NCBI RefSeq assembly: GCF_034720595.1
Contig: NZ_JAYESJ010000003.1
Location: 1-64,000, forward strand
From: Rhizobium sp. CC-YZS058
GTDB taxonomy: Bacteria > Pseudomonadota > Alphaproteobacteria > Rhizobiales > Rhizobiaceae
Length of the DNA stretch: 64,000 nt
Direction: 5' to 3'
Shown here: positions 60,097 to 64,000 of the stretch, piece after piece
Layout of the letters: every line of letters starts with the position of its first letter
How positions within the stretch are numbered: position 1 is the first letter of the stretch
Notes under the pieces: generated by a model
Databases searched by the model: none
What the model was told of the DNA's origin: nothing
Seen by the model: the letters and a program-made list of their open reading frames with translations, nothing else
Position numbers and translations under genes: made by a program

Positions 60097-61058
60097 GCCG
60101 GAAGAACCTTCTGAACCTCATTCAGGTGGATGCCGGAACCCCGCTTAAAGGCGCGACATCCGACAACACGCTCGTCGGGCAGGTCGCCACCACCATGCGC
60201 GAGGAGAAAGCGCGCCAGGCGCGCGCCGACGAGATCGAGCGCCGTCTGGCAGCGGGCCAGTCCGTCATCGAGCTTGATGCGGCACTTGTCGAGCCCTCCT
60301 TCGTCAGCGATCGGATGCCGGGCGAGATAGATGGGCTTGTCGCTTCCATCCGCGACCAGGGGCAGCAGGTGCCGATCCTGGTTCGCCCGCATCCCGAAGC
60401 GTCAGGGCGCTATCAGGTCGCCTTCGGCCACCGCCGCCTGCGTGCGCTGAAGGCGCTTGGTCTGCCGGTCAAGACGGTCGTGCGGGCTTTGAGCGACGAG
60501 CAACTGGTTATTGCCCAAGGGCAGGAAAACAACGAACGCCAGGATCTCTCCTACATCGAAAAGGCGCGGTTTGCGCAGCGGCTGCGGGAGCGGTTCGCGC
60601 GTGACGTCATCACCGCTGCCATGTCAATCGACAAGACCGAATTGTCGCGCATGCTCTCCATCGTCGATGCGATCCCGGCCGAACTGATCGAGGCGATCGG
60701 GCCGGCGCCCGGTATTGGCCGGAGAAGCTGGCAGGAGGTGTCGGATCTCTTGGAGAAGACCGATCCCGCGGCTGCCCTTCAGCGTCTGCGAACAGACGAG
60801 ATGCAGGAACGACCGTCGCAGGACCGGTTCAAGGCGCTGCTTGCCGCGCTGAAACCGAAGAACGCCGCGTCACGGGCGCCGGATGTGCTGACCACATCAT
60901 CGGGTCGGCAGCTGGGCCATGTCCGGCAGAGCGCGTCGAAGATCGAAATCATACTCGACAGGAAGGACGCCGCGGACTTCGCCGCCTTCCTGCTCACCGA
61001 TGCGATCGCTCTCTTCGAGGAGCATCGTGCCACGATCAACGCAACAGAGGACACGTAA
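60093..61058 (+). CDS. repB: Plasmid partition protein RepB (ParB family)
   Basis: The 321-residue protein begins SRKNLLNLIQVDAGTP as RepB proteins do. The ParB N-domain (DGLVASIRDQGQQVPILVRP, YQVAFGHRRLRALKALGLPV, VIAQGQENNERQDLSYIEKA) is followed by a helix-turn-helix (TAAMSIDKTELSRMLSIVDA). It binds parS sites; the palindrome at 62673 is the best candidate in the window. Confidence 0.95.
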   Translation: MSRKNLLNLIQVDAGTPLKGATSDNTLVGQVATTMREEKARQARADEIERRLAAGQSVIELDAALVEPSFVSDRMPGEIDGLVASIRDQGQQVPILVRPHPEASGRYQVAFGHRRLRALKALGLPVKTVVRALSDEQLVIAQGQENNERQDLSYIEKARFAQRLRERFARDVITAAMSIDKTELSRMLSIVDAIPAELIEAIGPAPGIGRRSWQEVSDLLEKTDPAAALQRLRTDEMQERPSQDRFKALLAALKPKNAASRAPDVLTTSSGRQLGHVRQSASKIEIILDRKDAADFAAFLLTDAIALFEEHRATINATEDT

Positions 61059-61061
61059 GCG

Positions 61062-61116
61062 CAAAAGAAAAGAGCCCCCAAAACGTCGCCGTCTCGGAAG
61101 CCCCTATCTGTCTAAG
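61062..61116 (-). ncRNA. repABC antisense RNA (inc-alpha ctRNA) between repB and repC
   Basis: On the minus strand TTGACG (61152-61147) and GATTCT (61129-61124), 17 bp apart, form a promoter. The transcript would start near 61116. It ends in a long hairpin (61105-61070) whose 16-bp stem closes on a GCGA loop, with several G-U pairs, followed by UUCUUUU. All repABC replicons carry a short antisense RNA here that limits RepC translation. The exact ends are estimates. Confidence 0.75.
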
Positions 61117-61210
61117 CACCAGTAGAATCGCATTTCCGAGAATCATCGTCAAGAGCCTTGGCGCCGTTTCGGCGAACGAACTTCTTTTGCCTCTTGGAAG
61201 GTGAAGAACG

Positions 61211-62455
61211 ATGCATTCGGATCATGTGACGACGCCCTTCGGGCGGCGGCCGATCACGCTTGCCCTTGTCCGAGGGCAGCAGGCGGCCGGCACGCTGTCG
61301 GGCAGCAAGACGGCTGACAAATGGAAGGTCTTTCGCGATGCCTGCGCCGCGATGGAGCCTCTCGGCCTTCAATCCGCGAGCCTCGCGGTGCTCGACGCCT
61401 TGTTGAGCTTCCATCCTCAGAAAGAGCTGCGCGGTGACGGTCAGCTGGTGGTTTTCCCATCGAACGTGCAGCTCTCGCTGCGTGCTCATGGCATGGCGCC
61501 GTCGACGCTCCGGCGGCATCTGGCGGCGCTGGTCGATGCGGGGCTGATCATCCGCAGGGACAGTGCCAACGGCAAGCGCTTCGCGCGGCGCGGGACGGGT
61601 GGTGAAGTCGAGACCGCCTTCGGCTTCGACCTCGCGCCGCTGCTCCTGCGCGCCGACGAGCTGGCCACACTCGCCGAGACGGTCTTGGCTGCGCGCGAAA
61701 CGCTGCGAAAGCTTCGCGAGAAGCTGACGATCTGCCGGCGCGACACCCGCAAGCTGCTGTCCGCCGCAATAGAGGAGCAGGCAGAAGGCGATTGGCAGTC
61801 CGTAGAGGACATCTATATCGGCCTCGTTGCCCGAATTCCCAGACGCCCGACGCTGCGCGATGTCAGCGATGCGCTCGAAAGCATGGAACTGCTGAAGGAG
61901 GAGATCCTCAATCGGTTGCAAGACAACGGGAATTCGATGAATCCAAGCACCAGTGACGGTCAAAACGAGCGTCACATACAGAGTTCAAATCCCGAGCCCT
62001 CTCATGAATCTGAACCTAGCTCTCGAGAAGAGCTGGGGCGGCCGCTGGGGCAAGAACCTCCGCCGCTGTCTCTGCGGGAAGGGCGGGAGAAAGTGGTCCA
62101 AGCGCCGATCAAGGCCTTCCCGCTCGGGCTCGTGCTGCGGGCCTGCCCGCAGATCGTGGAGTACGGGCCGAATGGCCGCATCGAGCACTGGCGCGAGATG
62201 ATGAAGGCGGCGGTTGTCGTGCGTTCCTTCCTGGGTGTCAGCCCTTCGGCCTATGAGGAGGCCTGTGAAACCATGGGGCCCGAAAATGCAGCGGTGGCGA
62301 TCGCCTGCATCCTCGAGCGATCGAACGTCATCAACTCGGCCGGCGGCTATCTCCGCGACCTGACCCGACGCGCGCAACGCGGCGAGTTCTCGCTCGGGCC
62401 GATGCTGATGGCGCTGCTGAGAGCGAATGGTGAAAGTGGGGAGCGGACGGGGTGA
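61211..62455 (+). CDS. repC: Replication initiator RepC
   Basis: The 414-residue protein has a conserved N-terminal DNA-binding domain (TPFGRRPITLALVRGQ, DKWKVFRDACAAMEPLGLQS, HGMAPSTLRRHLAALVDAGL), a variable linker, and a conserved C-terminal domain (GLVLRACPQIVEYGPNGRIE, FLGVSPSAYEEACETMGPEN, NVINSAGGYLRDLTRRA). The replication origin of repABC plasmids lies within repC; a relatively AT-rich part (about 61915-61990) is where it would be sought. Translation is expected to be limited by the antisense RNA just upstream. Start at 61211 follows AAGGTG. Confidence 0.96.
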   Translation: MHSDHVTTPFGRRPITLALVRGQQAAGTLSGSKTADKWKVFRDACAAMEPLGLQSASLAVLDALLSFHPQKELRGDGQLVVFPSNVQLSLRAHGMAPSTLRRHLAALVDAGLIIRRDSANGKRFARRGTGGEVETAFGFDLAPLLLRADELATLAETVLAARETLRKLREKLTICRRDTRKLLSAAIEEQAEGDWQSVEDIYIGLVARIPRRPTLRDVSDALESMELLKEEILNRLQDNGNSMNPSTSDGQNERHIQSSNPEPSHESEPSSREELGRPLGQEPPPLSLREGREKVVQAPIKAFPLGLVLRACPQIVEYGPNGRIEHWREMMKAAVVVRSFLGVSPSAYEEACETMGPENAAVAIACILERSNVINSAGGYLRDLTRRAQRGEFSLGPMLMALLRANGESGERTG

Positions 62456-62769
62456 CGGGGCGGCACGTTGTGAAGAGCGGGGACTTCGCCCGGGCCACGG
62501 TCTCGCTCGTTCCGGATGGAACGGGCTGAGATGACGGTCAAGGCGGCCGGGCGCATCAGGATGTAGGTTGCCGAACCCGGATGCGGCGCTGCCGGAGGCC
62601 CTTAGACCGTAAGCGCAGGAAGCGTGTCGATGCAAAGGCGGTTGGTCGATACGGCAAGGCCACGGAACGTCAGTTGACCGCGGTCAACACCGAGCCTTGC
62701 TACTGCGTCATGCCTGGAGTGGACCGACCGACGTGGTCGAGCTGTCGTCGTCCCGGGTGGTCGGGAAAC
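62456..62769. other. Intergenic region downstream of repC
   Basis: About 310 bp between the convergent repC and diguanylate cyclase genes. Apart from the parS palindrome no gene, RNA or clear terminator was found. Confidence 0.4.
62673..62688. promoter_or_regulatory. parS centromere-like palindrome of the repABC replicon
   Basis: GTTGACCGCGGTCAAC is a perfect 16-bp palindrome that fits the rhizobial repABC parS consensus GTTNNNNGCNNNNAAC exactly. It lies 218 bp after the repC stop, a known location for parS in this plasmid family. It should be the RepB binding site. Confidence 0.8.
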
Positions 62770-64000
62770 TCAATCGGATGGATGCCGCGACACGGTTTGG
62801 GTGCGCCCCGCCCGCCATTGATCCTTGCCTGCCATCTTGGCCTGGTAGAGCAGACGGTCCGCTTGTGCGGCAAGGTCTTCGAGATCGCTCTTCCTGTCGG
62901 TCCAGATGACGCCGACCGTGGCGCGAACCTCGACCACTGCCTCGCCGATCGCGATCGGCGCGCGCATGGCGTCCACCACTCTCTCGGCTGTCCCCTCGCC
63001 GGCTTCCGGCCGGCCGGCGGTAACGAGAAGGAACTCGTCACCGCCTCGCCGGCATACAAGGTCCGTTTCGCGCACGCTGCGCAGCAGCCGTCGCGCAGTC
63101 TCCACCAGCACCTCGTCGCCGGCCGAATGACCATAGGTGTCGTTGACGCCCTTGAATCCATCGAGATCCACAGCAGCCACCGACCAGCCTTGCGAGAGCG
63201 GCAACTGGCGGAAGTGATTGACGAGGCCGCGCCGGTTCAGGAGTCCGGTCAACTGGTCCGTTTCGGAATGATGGCGCGTGGCTTCGAGGCGCCGATGCTC
63301 TTCGGTGAAGTCGATGGCAACGCCGACGATGCGACGCGGGCGCCCATCCGCATCGCGGAGAAGCCGCCGGTCGCAGCGCATCCACTTCTCCCCGGCAAGC
63401 GTGTCGAGACGATATTCGGCGACCGACTGGTCCACCGTCCCTTGCAGCAGCGGCTCGAGATCCGCTGCCGACAGATCGTCCGGGTTCACCTTCTCCAGGT
63501 AGCGCCGCAGATCCAGCCGGGCAGCTTCGGGGCCGCCGATAAACTCGGCGAGGCGGTCGGACGTCTCGAAGGTGTTGCTGGGCACATCCATGTGCCAGAA
63601 GCCGCCGCGAACCGCCTCCATCGCCAATTCCAGCTGGGCGGCCTTTTCCGCCAGCTCCCGTTCATGCTGCTTGTGGAGGCTGATGTCCTCGATCTGCGAC
63701 AGGAAACGCGCGACGCTTCCAGCCGCGTTGCGCATGGCGGCGACATGGATCAGCACATCGACGAGACTACCGTTCGGCCGCACATAGCGCTTCTCGATCG
63801 AATAACCATCGCGCCGTCCTGCAAGAACCTCCTTGAAGAGCGTGAGATCGGCCTCGAGATCGTCCGGATGCGTAAACGCCGCGAAGGGCGTTCCCCGCAG
63901 GTTCGTGCGTGCAATACCGACAAGCTTCGAAAAAGCATCGTTGCCGCGCATGATACGCCCGTGCACGTCCACCATGGCAATGCCGATCGGCGCATGCTCG
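62770..64000 (-). CDS. PAS-domain diguanylate cyclase, C-terminal part (runs off right edge)
   Basis: At least 410 residues are present and the frame is still open at the window edge (HAPIGIAMVDVHGRIMRGND). Two PAS/PAC units are seen: FSKLVGIARTNLRGTPFAAF with FLSQIEDISLHKQHERELAE, then a PAS_3-type fold (VRGGFWHMDVPSNTFETS, WMRCDRRLLRDADGRPRRIV, GVAIDFTEEH). The GGDEF domain follows: SETDQLTGLLNRRGL, AVDLDGFKGVNDTYGHSAGD, CRRGGDEFLLV, with an intact signature, so it should make c-di-GMP. It is convergent with repC. Confidence 0.92.
   Translation of the reverse strand, partial: EHAPIGIAMVDVHGRIMRGNDAFSKLVGIARTNLRGTPFAAFTHPDDLEADLTLFKEVLAGRRDGYSIEKRYVRPNGSLVDVLIHVAAMRNAAGSVARFLSQIEDISLHKQHERELAEKAAQLELAMEAVRGGFWHMDVPSNTFETSDRLAEFIGGPEAARLDLRRYLEKVNPDDLSAADLEPLLQGTVDQSVAEYRLDTLAGEKWMRCDRRLLRDADGRPRRIVGVAIDFTEEHRRLEATRHHSETDQLTGLLNRRGLVNHFRQLPLSQGWSVAAVDLDGFKGVNDTYGHSAGDEVLVETARRLLRSVRETDLVCRRGGDEFLLVTAGRPEAGEGTAERVVDAMRAPIAIGEAVVEVRATVGVIWTDRKSDLEDLAAQADRLLYQAKMAGKDQWRAGRTQTVSRHPSD

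Noticed and set aside
61160..61190. GTTTCGGCGAACGAAC near repC as a second parS
   Set aside because: The centre is CG instead of GC and the arms are not complementary, unlike the perfect site at 62673.

Overview
The window looks like part of a secondary replicon (chromid or megaplasmid) of a Rhizobiaceae-type alphaproteobacterium. The strongest reason is a complete repABC cassette at 58885-62455: RepA and RepB partition genes, the RepC initiator, an antisense-RNA locus between repB and repC, and a perfect 16-bp parS-type palindrome behind repC. The high G+C coding style, the bcsN-bcsA-bcsB cellulose genes and the many ABC uptake operons fit the same group. All identifications come from reading the sequence; no database search was run.

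Layout. 1-2152: start of an MFS transporter diverging from an ArsR-like regulator around an 18-bp palindrome, then an HxlR regulator diverging from an NmrA-type oxidoreductase. 3042-4832: GAF/degenerate GGDEF/EAL protein, likely a c-di-GMP phosphodiesterase. 5307-13950: a sugar locus. A ROK regulator and a sugar-binding-protein paralogue lacking a signal peptide diverge from a sugar-phosphate isomerase/epimerase, a periplasmic binding protein, a Gfo/Idh/MocA dehydrogenase, a ribose-type ABC ATPase and permease, and a small monooxygenase-fold protein. 13960-17620: accessory segment with a broken IS256-family transposase and a HipBA-type toxin-antitoxin pair.

17625-31423 (minus strand): one tightly packed 12-gene catabolic operon headed by a GntR/FCD regulator. 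It contains a proline-racemase-family epimerase, a polar amino acid ABC transporter, an aldehyde dehydrogenase, a GMC oxidoreductase, an HpcH/HpaI aldolase, a DadA-like amine oxidase, a semialdehyde dehydrogenase, a D-2-hydroxyacid dehydrogenase and a glycerate 2-kinase. The set suggests import, epimerisation and oxidation of a hydroxylated amino acid followed by aldol cleavage, with a C3 product entering glycolysis as 2-phosphoglycerate. The substrate is not known. 31928-32530 is a frameshifted AbiEii-type nucleotidyltransferase toxin pseudogene.

33077-40383 (minus strand): LacI-regulated CUT1 sugar ABC operon with an unusual ADP-ribosylglycohydrolase-family enzyme carrying a large C-terminal extension. 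40714-41588: two-part YeeE/YedE sulfur transport protein. 41659-49779: membrane GGDEF-EAL protein, a PhcB-like methyltransferase, a small lipoprotein, a DUF4360-like secreted protein followed by a related domain fused to an autotransporter-type barrel, a stand-alone WGR protein, and an RTX-repeat calcium-binding protein. 50048-58403: cellulose synthesis operon bcsN-bcsA-bcsB plus a TPR protein, without a bcsZ endoglucanase. 58885-62688: repABC and parS. The right edge holds a PAS-GGDEF diguanylate cyclase that runs off the window.

Common threads: three c-di-GMP turnover proteins surround a cellulose synthase that carries a PilZ domain, and all three ABC binding-protein genes that are followed by a transporter or catabolic gene have strong hairpins just after their stop codons.
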